This document shows positions 9,001 to 19,592 of a stretch of DNA of 19,592 bases, piece by piece (position 1 is the stretch's first letter; the number at the start of each line of letters is the position of its first letter). The DNA comes from Thermomucor indicae-seudaticae (Eukaryota; Mucoromycota; Mucoromycetes; Mucorales; Lichtheimiaceae): positions 1 through 19,592 of the forward strand of contig JSYX01000634.1 in the NCBI GenBank assembly GCA_000787465.1. Direction: 5' to 3'. Under the pieces are notes generated by a model. That model saw only the letters and a list, made by a program, of their open reading frames with translations, was not told the origin of the DNA and ran no database searches. The translations under genes were made by a program, and so were the position numbers.

Positions 9001-9756
9001 TATCGCAAACATTACATAAGTCGCTGCTTAATGTATATATCGAGGATCGACTTCACTGAAATACGTTATTCTACAAATGGGTGTAATAAGCAAACCATTT
9101 ATGTCACGTCTATTGATTGTTACGCCAAATTGTTCTCTGATACCGTTCATTGAATTTGCGCTACTGAACAGATATGTTTTGCACCAGCTGTAAAGCCACA
9201 TTTCCGCTAGGAAACAATAGAAAATGGCGGGTATCGAGTATATCATTTCGCGCCGGTTGATGACATGATTTGTTTACCTTTCGCTTAAACTTGGCTTACA
9301 GTCGAGACTGGAGCAGCTCATGTATCGAAATGTCGTCATGCGTTTCTTATCATACCATACTGAGAAGAGATACTTGAACCTGAGCATTGTTCATATTTTG
9401 TGCCAACATCCCTTCAGCAAAAGGTCAAATGGAAAATGGTATCAGCGCCAAAAGGTCTTCTCATAAACATAAATCAAACGGTAGAACTGTTCAAAAGATG
9501 ACAGGTTAGGCAGGTCAAAAACAATGCAATTAACGCGCATGTTCCTATTTGGCAATGGGGGACATTTCCGAACGTAGCACAGATCCACGTTGTGTAGCCC
9601 TATATATCGTTTCTGCAGTGGCCCTGCCTTGATCATGATGAAAGTAATTTATAGACGAATCGCTCTAATTTCATTGATTGACGAATCCCCTGAATGAGTT
9701 GAAAATCCTTCTTCTTTTCCTTCTTCTTCGTCTTCTTCTGTTATTGTTCAACCCGT
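9001..9756. other. Intergenic stretch with one exon-like segment
   Basis: About 750 bases between the Mex67-like stop and the next gene. One segment, 9302-9466 (+), looks exon-like. It follows a good acceptor (pyrimidines, then ttggcttacag), is open for 54 codons, encodes NVVMRFLSYHTEKRYLNL and ends at TAA. It has loose similarity in spacing to a TAP-C domain (see findings) but no clear join to the preceding gene. An ATG-started minus-strand frame (9442-9636, 64 codons) overlaps it and has no recognised motif. Confidence 0.35.
9706..9739 (+). repeat. CTT-rich pyrimidine tract before the next start
   Basis: A 34-base tract of CTT/TTC triplets with a single G (9730) ends 17 bases before the ATG at 9757. 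Pyrimidine-rich leaders next to the transcription start are common in fungal genes, so it may be a core-promoter element. It is also a simple-sequence repeat that could vary in length between strains. Confidence 0.6.
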
Positions 9757-11156
9757 ATGAAAATTCGTACCTTTGTGATGGGAGAATACGGCTCACCGCC
9801 GACGCCGTTCTGTCTCTATTTGTTTCCGACTCCCTTGACACCTCCACTGGTGGTTTCGCCATCCTCTGAACACGCTCACTTTTGGTGTCTTGAAGACCTG
9901 GAACACTTGTTTTTTGAACAAGACCAGTTGGAGAGCGCCAACCAAATCCTGCATGCGATTTATAACGAGCATCGAACCTGGTTCAGCAAGGATCAATTGA
10001 CGGGTCGAGCGTATGTCATGACCCGTGCGGTGGCAACGGTTGCGAACAAACTGCATCTTGGCGTCCTCGCTGACCTTTGTCGTCTACTTGCTGCTACTAC
10101 TATCGACGACCATCCTGAGGGGCTTCAAGAACTATTGCAAGCCATTCACAAGTTGCGTCCATTGGCACGCCCCACAGTATCTGAACAGGAATTTGTACCT
10201 GCGCCCATGGGCGATCATCACAAAGAGCAGGAGCCTATTATCCGACTTTCACCGCCTTCTGATGAACATCGAGAACAAGTTCGGTTCGATCCATGTCGAG
10301 ATGACGTTGCAGCTTCAAACAAGTATGTCCCTTATTGTCTTTGGCTTTTATCATACTGGGATGGGGGATTGGAGCAATTAAGGAGGAGGATTGTGCACCA
10401 TTGCAAAAAAAAACTCATGGTCTGTGTTACTTACAATTATCTAGAACACGTCTGGCATCCAACCAGCCACCTAAACCATCCTCGCTTCTTTTGAAGCGGT
10501 TAGCACCAAAGCAGGGAGCGGGGAACAGGGCACCACCGAATCTTACTATATTCACTCCTTCGTACGGTATTACCGCAGGCCACGGTATTCAGACGGCTCC
10601 ATTACGCCCAAAACGACAACAACCAAACAAGGTTACCAAACGTCCACAACAGCCTTCACTTCGCGCCACTGCTACTGCTTTGTACGATTTCCCAAGTCCC
10701 CCTACCGTCCCCTCCCAACAACAACAACGGCGCCAACCCAATCGACAACAGCATCATCCGCCCAAAACCGCCATGGCTTCCTTGTTTCCAGTCAATCATC
10801 AAAAGCAACATTTCTTACAACCTTTTGAACTCTTGTACGATACCATTGAACAGACTCGGTCACTTAAATCCGCACTGGACGATCATATCAGACGATCGTC
10901 CTTATTGATCCAAACACTACAGTCTTCAGGCGATATGGTAGAGGCTTTGGTCAAACGCCATGTGCGTGAAATGGTTCAGAAACATTTTGATCAGCGATTG
11001 CAGGAATGTCTCCAACGTATAGCCTGGCTTGAAGAACGTATCCAACCTTCTCCTACCACTACCATTGCCAAGGACTCTGCTTCATCATCCATCGACACAG
11101 CACTCTTGGATTTGGTAGGACGATTAGATCGATTGGAAAAGAAGATGGATACCTAA
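9757..11156 (+). CDS. Uncharacterised protein with helical ends and a P/Q-rich centre
   Basis: I do not recognise the family. Two exons, 9757-10322 and 10445-11156, joined across a 122-nt intron (GTATGT to atctag), give 425 residues. After about 40 Pro-rich residues there is a compact, probably all-helical region (about 40-140), starting FWCLEDLEHLFFEQDQLESA, with aromatic and leucine spacing like a folded domain. A charged linker follows. The second exon opens with a basic, Pro/Gln-rich part (about 195-290, with QQQQRRQPNRQQ) and ends with a long amphipathic, coiled-coil-like region (about 305-425) containing HVREMVQKHFDQRLQECLQR and a final LDLVGRLDRLEKKMDT. No signal peptide or membrane segment. 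The architecture suggests a nuclear or cytoskeletal scaffold, but that is a guess. The start is the first ATG in frame; a downstream M at codon 8 is possible. Confidence 0.75.
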
Positions 11157-11263
11157 GCCTCCTAAGTCTCTTTATTTATCATTATCCTGTCTGTACCTGT
11201 ATACCCACTTCTACAACTAATGTCATGCTTAGAATAAGACCCTTCCCCCCTTGTATAATTCAC
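11157..11263. terminator. Shared 3' region of two convergent genes
   Basis: Only 107 bases separate the stop of the plus-strand unknown gene from the stop of the minus-strand WW gene. Their 3' untranslated regions and poly(A) sites must lie close together or overlap, so the transcripts could be antisense to each other at their ends. No canonical hairpin terminator is expected or seen. Confidence 0.5.
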
Positions 11264-12432
11264 TTAGAACCATCCTGAATCCTCTTCCTCCTAATAAAAC
11301 ATATAGAACTTTAGATAACCAAATGCATATCAAAAGAAGAAAAAGGACAACTTACGACTGTGGTGTTTCCAAATCGATCCGTCTCGGTGACTAACATAGT
11401 AAAATCCAGTGAGTTTCTTCTTAGCAACTGCCCGCAAAAGACAAAAGTTCTGCGACAAACTTACTTGTCACATCATCACCAAAGAAACCGTCTTCACGTT
11501 CAATGACAGTTGTATCGCCATATTGATCTATAAAGAAAGCATCGTCAAGGATCTCTCTCTTGTTTAATAACTTTTTACATACCAGTTTCAATGATGGTTT
11601 GCTTGTCACGACCAAACAATCCACCATCCTCATTAATGATCGTTGTCGTTGTATCACCACCTTCTTCTGTAGGCCCAGAAGGAGGAGGATAATATTCAGA
11701 CCGTTGTTCTTCAAGCAATCGATTTTCACGTTCCAATGCCTCAATTCTTTCACTTTGCTCTTCTTCATGTTCCACAAATTCGGCAATGCCATAACCAGCC
11801 AATCCCGCGACGGCCGCGCCCGCTGCAATCTTCATGCCTGTGCTTAAACCGGTGGATTTCTTATGACCGCCTGATTGCTGTTGATTGGGTGATGGCTGAG
11901 GAGGAGGAGCAGGGTAACCAGCACCGGATGGAGGGTAAGCACCGCCTTGGGGATACTGTGGATAGCCACCACCACCCTGGTAAGCACCTCGTTCACCGCT
12001 ACCGCCCGGATAATAGGGACTTTGCTGAGCTGGAGGAGGAGGGTATGGACTCTGCTGGGCACCCGGATAAGAGCCCTGTGGAGGAGGAGGAGGGTATGGC
12101 TGCGCACCTGGGTATGAAGCCTGCGGTGGAGGATAAGGACTTTGTTGTGGTGAAGGATAGGTTCCTTGAGGCGGTGGGTAAGGGCTTTGACCTGGATATG
12201 AGCTTTGTGGTGGTGGCGGTGGATAGCTTTGTTGAGGTGGACCGCCATACGGAGGTGGGGCGTTGTATCGATTCCGAGGATCCTCCCACGTCGTGGTTTT
12301 CGTGTTATGGTCAATAAAGTAGCTTCCATATACAAGTCAATATATACATATGCACATGTCGAATAATCCCACTCACTATCGTCCGTCGGGAGCTTGACGG
12401 GCTTCCCAGCCTGGAGGCAACGGAGCAGACAT
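11264..12432 (-). CDS. WW-domain protein with YP-rich repeats and acidic C-terminal repeat
   Basis: Five exons on the minus strand: 12432-12377, 12322-11583, 11527-11465, 11390-11356 and 11290-11264, giving 306 residues. The WW domain (about 4-37; W9, Y19-Y20-F21, W31, P34) is split by the first intron inside the domain and is complete only after splicing; WW domains bind proline-rich ligands such as PPxY. A central region (about 40-165) is made of SYPPPPPQ/SPYPPP-type repeats and then GGYPQYPQGG, a disordered, prion-like composition that could itself be a WW ligand. Next come a Gly/Ala hydrophobic segment (AAGAAVAGLAGYGIAEF, about 185-201), a short charged coiled coil (ERIEALERENRLLEEQ) and an acidic repeat of about 26 residues ending EEEDSGWF. 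Similar WW plus glycine-zipper-like proteins occur in fungi, but the role is unknown to me. Several overlapping minus-strand frames are shadows of this gene. Confidence 0.85.
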
Positions 12433-12488
12433 AGTATTCTTTTCGGGTAAAAGGGAAAGAAGAAAGAAGCGGATGAACAACTGTTTTG

Positions 12489-12496
12489 CTTATAAA
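12489..12496 (-). promoter_or_regulatory. TATA box of the WW-domain gene
   Basis: On the minus strand the sequence reads TTTATAAG about 57 bases before the ATG (12432). It is followed by a C/T-rich stretch (about 12475-12450) just before the start, the usual layout of a fungal TATA promoter with a pyrimidine-rich initiation zone. The short distance implies a leader of roughly 20-30 bases. Confidence 0.5.
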
Positions 12497-13054
12497 GCCA
12501 GCTGAAAAAAGGGGAGGGGTGGAGGAGGAGCAACTCTGTTGGCTCGCTTGTTCAAACGGGGAAATTGTTCGGAGCAACACTTTTCCGCCTTGGCGAACAA
12601 GTTCAGCCACGTAAACGAGCGCCATTAAAGCTTTACGGGTTTTCTAGTTTGGACCCTGGTTCGTTGAAAGAGCGAATTGTGCCAGAACTTCTTATTACTT
12701 CCAACGCGCCAAGGATATAGTTATCATATCCTTGCCACGAGTTGAAAACATATGATTTATCGTTGTGGCACTGACCAACGTGGCCGAGCTTCTAATTTTA
12801 AAGCCAGCCCTTCAAGTGCTGTTAGGTTGTCCTTGGGGAACAGTAGATCATAGCACACAGTACCCATTTCTATTTGAGGAAAGGACTCATCGATGTTACC
12901 CAGATCAATAAACGCAACGAATTATTATTGTTATTATTATTAGATGACTAGGGCCTTGAAGATGGCACTCTATAAATTACGCTTCAAGTTTTATGCTTGT
13001 CTCGGGAATAATGATGGTCATGTCAAGTTTGTAAGAATGGTCCATATGTAGACA
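12497..13054. other. Intergenic stretch between the WW and myosin genes
   Basis: No gene is supported. It holds the distal promoter of the WW gene and the 3' region of the myosin gene, both on the minus strand. A 22-base ATT microsatellite (12921-12942, one G interruption) is the only simple repeat. The short frames here lack motifs and splice partners. Confidence 0.5.
12921..12942. repeat. ATT microsatellite
   Basis: Seven ATT triplets with a single G at 12930, located in non-coding DNA about 110 bases beyond the myosin stop, probably in its 3' untranslated region. Confidence 0.8.
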
Positions 13055-16000
13055 TTATTGAATGCTCAGCGCTTTGGCGTCTGGCTTCGCTACCATCATA
13101 TCCACAACTTGCCGCAAGCGATTCAGTTCAACCTAAAAGGAAGAAATAGTAATCAGAAATAAAGCTGCAAAGGAGTTCACGTTTTTCCTAAGCATATACT
13201 AACATGCGAGGGTAAATATGTGTCGATTATCGCCTGATCACATCGCGGCGCGGGTATCTCGAAGACATTTTCATCGAAAGGTACGGAACCCAGAAGCACA
13301 GTTGATGAGCCGTCTTTCTTCTCGTTAGCATGACCCGAGACCAGTCGCAGCGCGTCGCGGTTTATCGGTTCCTGCTACAGTTTTAATACCTCATGTACTT
13401 TATACTACGGAAATAGGTTTTTCTTCATCATAACGAACCTCGTACTCGGATGCAACGTAGCTCTGCATGAGTTTGTTTATCTGCGCCGGTGATAAAATCC
13501 AACAAATGTCGCATATGGTATTAATATCTTCGGCGGTCGCTTTCTTCAATTGCAGCAGTTTGCTGGCCTGGACCAAATGCTCAAGCTGGATTGTGGCGTC
13601 CGTGGCTCCGTGCGTCTTGCACCATTCCTCCAAATGCGTTATGTTATACTGAATTTGCATAGCTATCATAGACAGGTTCAATGACTGTTTCTACTACCAG
13701 TCGTCCAATAGTTACCTCGTTTCCATGTGTTAAAGTTACGGCGCGTCAGTAAATCATTGAACGCAGTAACTCCAATGTATTTGAGTAGCTCGTTTTGAAC
13801 TTGTTCCATAATCACTTTATCCATTGCATATCCTTGCATCGTATCATGCACCTTCGTCAAAATTGATAATAAATCTTCCATAGATGTTGAAGAAGCCTGT
13901 CCGTTAGCATTTGTGCTGCTGCTGCCATTGGTGGCCATAAACCCTGGTAATGTCTGACTCTCGATTAATGCAGGCACGGCCACTCGATGTAGTAGCTTCT
14001 TTAGCTCTGACAACCAATGGGAGTAGATAGCATCCTGTACAGTTTGTAGTTCGTATTTCGCTGCAGCAATGAGTTTGGCCACCTTTGGCCAAGAAGGTGA
14101 TACGCCTTTCTTATGTAATTCCTGCTCCAATTTGGGCTCGGTCCCGTAAATGGCGGAATACAGCTCGTGCATGTTGATAAGCCAGAACGCGCAAGGCACG
14201 TTCGCCTCTTCGCCTACGAAACTCTGCGATAGCGGTAAGCATTTTGCTCATCCTATGGCTATTTGCCTTAGACCGATTACCAAGCAATGTTTTTCTACGC
14301 CATCGACGATAGCTCCCAGCCAGCTTTCAGCCTCTTCTACGTAGCCGCGACGACACATTTCGAACACGCAGTATCCCATAATATGGGCAGGAAAAGCCAG
14401 TTCCTTAAGCGGGGGAGGATTGGAAGCGTCAGGAAGCACGCAAGCTAAAGACTTCACAAGTCCTCCAAGCACATCCTCCTCTAAGATATTGTCATCTTGC
14501 AGCAACAAACAGAGTTCGTGACCTGGGTGTTCCTCCGAGCATTTTACCAATCCAGTGCGTTCAGAAGCCAGACTGCCGCGGCGTAGCGGAGAGATGCTTG
14601 TTCTGTTCCCATTACGTGCCGCAGTCGAGGTTTTCTGCTGTTGTTGACGTCGAGGATGCCGAAGAGTACTAGATAACTGCGCTTTCAGGGCCGCTATTTG
14701 GCTTTTGAGTTCTGACAGGTTTGGTTCATCCTTTGCTTTTTCCACAACCTCGCTGGATGCCTTTTGTAACTTGGCGAATTCTTGCTTCTGGGCTGCCAAC
14801 TCCTCTGCCAGTCGAGCAATTTCCTTGTCTTGCAGTTTAATTTTGTTCATAGACGAGATGTATTCGTTTCTGAGGTCGTCGCGATGGCTTTGCAGGTCAG
14901 CCCACTGATTGGCGTCAGGAGAAGATTTGCCAAGCATGTCTTCCAGTCCTTTTGCCTTCGTATCCAACTGATCATATTTGGCAATCCATGACTGGACTTG
15001 TGCTTGTAGCTCGGCAGCTTTACTCTTGAGGCGAGCCTTTTCTTCTTTCTGCTGTGCAAGACTTTGAGTCAACTCGACAACCTTGTTTTCCAATTTGTAC
15101 GACACTTCTTTAAAGTGGCTGACCGAACGGGCTTCGGCTCGCATGACTTTGAGCTGTTTGCGAGCATTACGGCCACGAACGGCAGCTTGTACTCGGATAA
15201 TATGGTTTCTTTGGGTATGATATCTTTTACGTGCGAACCTGATCAAACAGAGTCAGTTACAAGTATTTTGCAAAATTACTGGTACGAACCATCCACGGAC
15301 TATTCGCTGGATCTGAGTAGCAGCATTGTGTTCCCGGATAAGACAGAATCGCTTCCGCGCCAAGAGTGCTCGGGTTCCTGACGAAGGCTGACTCTCAGTA
15401 GTGAACACTAGCAGAAGCAGTTCCGGAAAATTTACCTGCTTGAAGCTGGATAAGTAATGCTATCTGACTTTGATACCATTTTCGCTGGACATGACAGCGC
15501 CAGTTCTTCTGTATAACGGTAGCGGCCTTCTCTCGGCGCAATTGGTCCAGCCGTGCTTGTCCGACGATCTTCCTTGCAACTTGTTGTACGCGGACAACAA
15601 ACTCTATGATCTTAAGATAGCGTCGTCTTTCAATAAATCGGCGAGCGTTTTTCTGGAGAACTATGGCCACTTCTGACCAGCGGTCCGTGCGCAATTTTTC
15701 CATATAAGCCAGCTTCAGCGGCAAGACGTCAGAGCAAAATCCTTTTCTCATCTCGGTGCAGCAGACTAACCTGACCAGCACGGAAGAAGATCTTTGTCGA
15801 CCCTATCTGGTACTTATCAGGGTCATGGATGTGAGTGTCAATAATGGCTGTGCAGAGTTTACGAGTGTCTTGTTCAGATCTAGGATACCAGAACTTGGCA
15901 TCGACCAAGGCATAATACCTACAAATTTAAAGAACTCCTGGTAAGACTTTACTAGTTTTTAACTCCTGGTTTCGTTTACCTATCCGCAAATTCTTCAAAC

Positions 16001-18882
16001 GTCCATCGTGAAGGATAACCGGCACAACTGATTCTAATGGTTTCCAAAACACCGCATGCGCGCAACTGTGCCAGGACCATATTTGGCTCAAATACCCATG
16101 CCGTCTTGGCTTCATTAGGCTTAATACAGCGGATATAGTGGACATTCGTCTCCCCAATAGTGTCCATAAGGTTGATCAACGATAGCTTTCAGATAGACCT
16201 TCCTTTTAGTACTTGTTTCTGCCATCATACGCAACCATTACTCACTTTAAACATGGAACCCAGCGTTGGTTTCTTTGCCATACTGAGTTTCTTTTGCGAT
16301 TCAGCCTGGAGAAAAGATCTCGAGTTAATTAACAGAAATCTAACACACTTTAATCTTAGAGTTATCTTACGCCATTATTGGTTGGGCTTGGTGATGCCGC
16401 ATTGCCACTTCGAATAATTTCTACCAGGAACTCGAATTCTGAGTTCTGCAAGAGAGTTAAATGCTCGTCCGGTACAGTGTCCTTGTTCTTGTCCATAAAT
16501 CCATCCGCTTCGTACTGAACTTCATGGGCATAATGCACGACTGTAAATGCATTGTTCGAGAACCGAGGCTTTTTGAAGTAATCTTGATACGCCGGCGTGC
16601 CGAAAGTGGAGTACAGTTTATTGCAGAATCCTTGATCTGAACCAGATGGCAAACGAGATTCCTAAGAAAGTGTATCAGTTAATCACAGTGTTTATCTAAA
16701 GCATCTGATGTACTTTCAAACTTACCTCATCCAGCAAAGAAAGAATACCCATCTTTGCTTCGATCAATTCAATGCATTTCTGGTTATCACTAAATTCAAT
16801 GAATTTCCAGTCGATGTTCTCCCGCACATATTCCTGGTAATTAAGTTAGGTCGGACCGTCCCATGATCTCCTCCCAAAATCTAACTCACTTCTTGCTCCA
16901 ACTTGAAAACATGTTGATTGAACTATCAATGGGTTTAGCTTTGCTTTCGTTATTTCCGTCGAACATGTTCCGCGCCTACCTGCTGTTGGAGCTTCTCGTT
17001 TGCATAATTAATGCAGAACTGCTCAAAGGAATTCTTTTTGAAATGTTCAAAGCCATAAATATCCAAGACGCCGATAAAAGTCTTTACACGGTCGGGTTGG
17101 TCACGGCAAGCCAAGCTGTCGTTCACAACGCTAACGAGCCAATCAAACAGATTGCTGTAGACGTATTTAGCCACGGAGTCTCTGACAACCTGTGCCTGTG
17201 TCGGGGAAAGGTTGGTCATAATCTTTTCGGACCGCGTGATGATCTGCTTGCGCACTATCCATTTCCTAAACTCGTTGGTGTTAATGCCGAGTAAGCTAGT
17301 TGAGAGCTGTAGCGATTCGTCATTGTCTGAAAGCACAGCATCATTGCGTCCTCCGATTTCGATATTGCCGAGGTGAAGCAAAGCAGCCAGTAACCGGAAG
17401 ATCTGCTGTTGCGTGTCTTTAGAAATACCGACCATCTCCAACGATTTCTTTGTTATCTCGAATTCTTTGGCATCGTCGACACCAGGAATTGTTCCTGTTC
17501 CGCTTTGGTTCATGTAGTGGAACTCGGTCCATTCCCTTAGCTTTAGTTCCCGGCGTTCCTCGTCTGATGCGCCTGTGCAAAGCTAAATTCAATACCCTCT
17601 GTGTGAGTCTCCTTCTAAAGCAATGCAAGCTAACTAAAAAATAATGCATACCTGGTAGAATATATGGTAGTTACGCTCAGTCTGGGGTTGAAAGATAAGC
17701 CGAGAACGTTCCAGCAGATAGGTTCTAATTTTCGCACCAACGATATTGCACTGTTTATCGAATTGGATCTGGGTGGATTCGTCGTAAGATGCCCATGTAC
17801 AATCATATCGAGTGAATAAGTCTACCTCAATATATTTTCCGAATCGCGAACTATTGTCGTTTCTTGTCGTCTTCGCGTTACCAAAAGCCTCCATGATGGG
17901 GTTCGTGGCTGCAACGTTAAATCAAATAGTTGGCATCGGTTAAAGTGATAGGAATGCTTCTTGCTCTTTACCCAAAATTTGTTCTTCGACTTCAGTCATT
18001 GCTCCTGCACCTTTCTTTGATTTCTTTCCTACAGCCTCCTTGTCGTCTGCTGTGGCAAAGTAACGCATAATGTATTTTGCGCTCACCGTTTTACCGGCAC
18101 CACTAACCATATCCAGAGTCAGAAAACAATTCAGTGTTCTATTACCTCCTCCCAGTCAAACGCTTGGTCCGTCATTTTACCTTTCGCCGGACACAATAAT
18201 TGTCTGATTCTTCCCTTCTCGGATCATGCATCGATACGCATCCTCCGCAATAGCAAAAAGGTGAGGTGGCAACTCTCCTCTCCGTCGCCCAGAGTATTGT
18301 TGGATCACTTCGGGTTCATAGAGCGTGACTCGAGCAAAAGGATTCGTGGCAATCAAGACGATACCGGAGTACGTATAAATGTCACGTTGCTGGTACCGAG
18401 TACGGATCGTATGAAGCACTACCATATTCAACAAGTGTCATCATTCTGCTTGCATTTACTCTTATGCATGAGACAGAGAGAGAGCAACCAAGACTCACCT
18501 GATGGCTCGTTCAGATAACTGAGGTTGGTAAGGTCATCTACACTCTCCATCTTGGGAGGGTTTCTCAGTGGCGGCAAGCTGGCGCCCTTGTCCTTTTCTA
18601 GCTCCTTTGGCGTTGTCTCGTAGACGTGTTCCTACACACACAGAGAAAGAACAAAGCAATCAGTTTTTCAGAAAACACTTGCCAAGCGTACCATGAATGG
18701 GGGCGGGCGTTGCTTACCCGAGAAGGGTCATTGTCATTCACAAACTTGATCTTGATCGAACTGTCATTAATGTCACTGGAGACGACGGTAGCGGAAACCC
18801 AGCTCTCTTGCTCATCGATAAACCAGGCCTTTGTTCCTTTGGTGTAGACCTCGAGTGCCTGGCGCAAATGTGGCGAGAGCAT
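13055..18882 (-). CDS. MYO2: Class V myosin heavy chain (Myo2 type)
   Basis: Actin motor carrying vesicles and organelles. Nineteen exons: 18882-18718, 18631-18499, 18418-18181, 18102-17972, 17908-17652, 17582-16980, 16922-16890, 16833-16726, 16661-16371, 16305-16246, 16185-15980, 15918-15771, 15712-15436, 15377-15290, 15238-14281, 14223-13716, 13662-13439, 13374-13204, 13132-13055; about 1558 residues (yeast Myo2: 1574). Order: N-terminal SH3-like fold ([10 protein letters not shown]); motor with P-loop GESGAGKT (177-184), switch I NDNSSRFG (239-246), switch II DIYGFE (482-487), loop 2 and the HYIRCIKPN motif; lever arm from about 805 with six IQ motifs (first [19 protein letters not shown], last [18 protein letters not shown]) for calmodulin-type light chains; coiled coil (about 950-1110); dilute/cargo-binding domain (about 1190-1530, [26 protein letters not shown]). 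All motor residues checked are intact. The start is the first ATG before the SH3-like fold; an in-frame TAA lies upstream. The sixteenth intron border at 13716 and the GTTCGT donors are the least certain joins. Confidence 0.93.
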
Positions 18883-19592
18883 CTCGATGTTGTTAGCTTC
18901 AAGTGTTGATGACGAAACAGAAAAGGGCAGGCTCTGCTTGTTGCTTTTCTGTGTCAAATTTCCAAATTGGATGGGTTACTCGTGCTTTCAGGCACACGCA
19001 GTAAGCTCTGAGTTTGAAGGAAACAGGAGAAAGTTGCTGTTGAAAAGTCTGTGTTCAGGCTCCTAGCAACAACCTCTGGATCAACTCGAGTTACCTTGTC
19101 AGATACACGAGGTGAAGAAAACACAAGTTACTTTAACCTGACGGTAATAACTGCTATATCCGATGTTGAGCTGCAGTTGCAGCGCAACGAGAGAGGTTAA
19201 ACTGCATTGCATTTGATCTGTTACTGCCGTTCCATCTTATTTTAGGTGCCAAGCATCACGGCGGGAAGACATAACAATAAGCCTGCTATCACATTTGACA
19301 TAAATGCAAAATATGACTGATAGTCATCGGTTATACATAGATGCAGGCACAAATCCAATGTGGGTTTGTTTTCGTGTGACGGAGACCCACGCGAATTCCA
19401 CCCTTCAACATTGCTGCGATACCACGCGAGATTGTGGTTACTTTCGAGAATGAAAAAATGTTACATCATCTATAGCAAACCACTTCTTTGGTTTGTAATA
19501 ATCATATACGTTAGGGCCTGAACCTCCGAGGGCGATAAAAGATACGGAGTTTAACTACAAAAGGGCTAGGATACACTCTTTCCGAAAAGTAA
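18883..19592 (-). promoter_or_regulatory. Upstream region of the myosin V gene
   Basis: No gene is seen in these 710 bases. The frame before the chosen myosin start stays open for about 25 codons without an ATG and then meets a stop, which supports the start at 18882. No clear TATA box lies within 200 bases. A short inverted repeat, GCTGCA/TGCAGC with a 2-base gap, lies at 19170-19183; it is probably chance. Confidence 0.4.

Noticed and set aside
11736..12317. A 193-codon plus-strand frame.
   Set aside because: It is the antisense shadow of the repetitive WW-gene exon; low-complexity DNA keeps it open.
11844..12533. A 229-codon minus-strand frame rich in H, L and R.
   Set aside because: It is an out-of-frame reading of the proline-rich repeat region of the WW-domain gene.
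16863..17294. A 143-codon plus-strand frame.
   Set aside because: It is antisense to conserved myosin motor exons and crosses well-supported splice sites.
1..19592. tRNA, rRNA, CRISPR array, or intact transposon.
   Set aside because: I looked for tRNA B-box-like motifs, regular spacer repeats, transposase or reverse-transcriptase motifs and long terminal repeats by eye and found none convincing.

Overview
The window is a piece of a eukaryotic, fungal genome. Coding regions are cut by many short GT-AG introns (mostly 50-90 nt), there are no operons, and the recognisable proteins are fungal or universal eukaryotic types: a Set5-like methyltransferase, an Mex67/NXF mRNA exporter, a WW-domain proline-rich protein and a class V myosin. 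Overall similarity and intron style make me favour an early-diverging (Mucoromycota-type) fungus, but that is inference; I could not run a search.

Layout: (1) 365-1735 (+) is a three-exon SET+MYND (Set5-type) gene. (2) 1736-6412 is about 4.7 kb without a confident gene. It holds two weak, coding-like spliced fragments (2446-2804 and 3445-3817), a 16-bp perfect palindrome, a cluster of short tandem repeats with a hairpin, and GC-rich hairpins just before the next gene. (3) 6413-9000 (+) is an eleven-exon Mex67/NXF1-type mRNA export receptor. Its first exon is only visible as part of the gene after splicing, and the C-terminal TAP-C (UBA-like) domain is not found in the model. (4) 9757-11156 (+) is a two-exon gene of unknown function with helical N- and C-terminal regions. 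(5) 11264-12432 (-) is a five-exon WW-domain protein with a YP-rich central region, a Gly/Ala segment and an acidic C-terminal repeat; it converges on gene 4. (6) 13055-18882 (-) is a nineteen-exon class V myosin of about 1558 residues (Myo2 type) with motor, six IQ motifs, coiled coil and dilute/cargo domain.

The genes do not form a pathway. Set5 acts on chromatin, Mex67 carries mRNA through nuclear pores and myosin V carries cargo on actin. The neighbourhood looks like ordinary fungal core genes separated by one long gene-poor stretch. The most interesting items are the missing or hidden TAP-C domain of Mex67, the unknown gene 9757-11156, the intron-phased acidic repeat of the WW protein, and the orphan coding-like exons at 3445-3817. 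All exon borders were worked out by hand from reading frames and splice signals, and every join was checked for phase.
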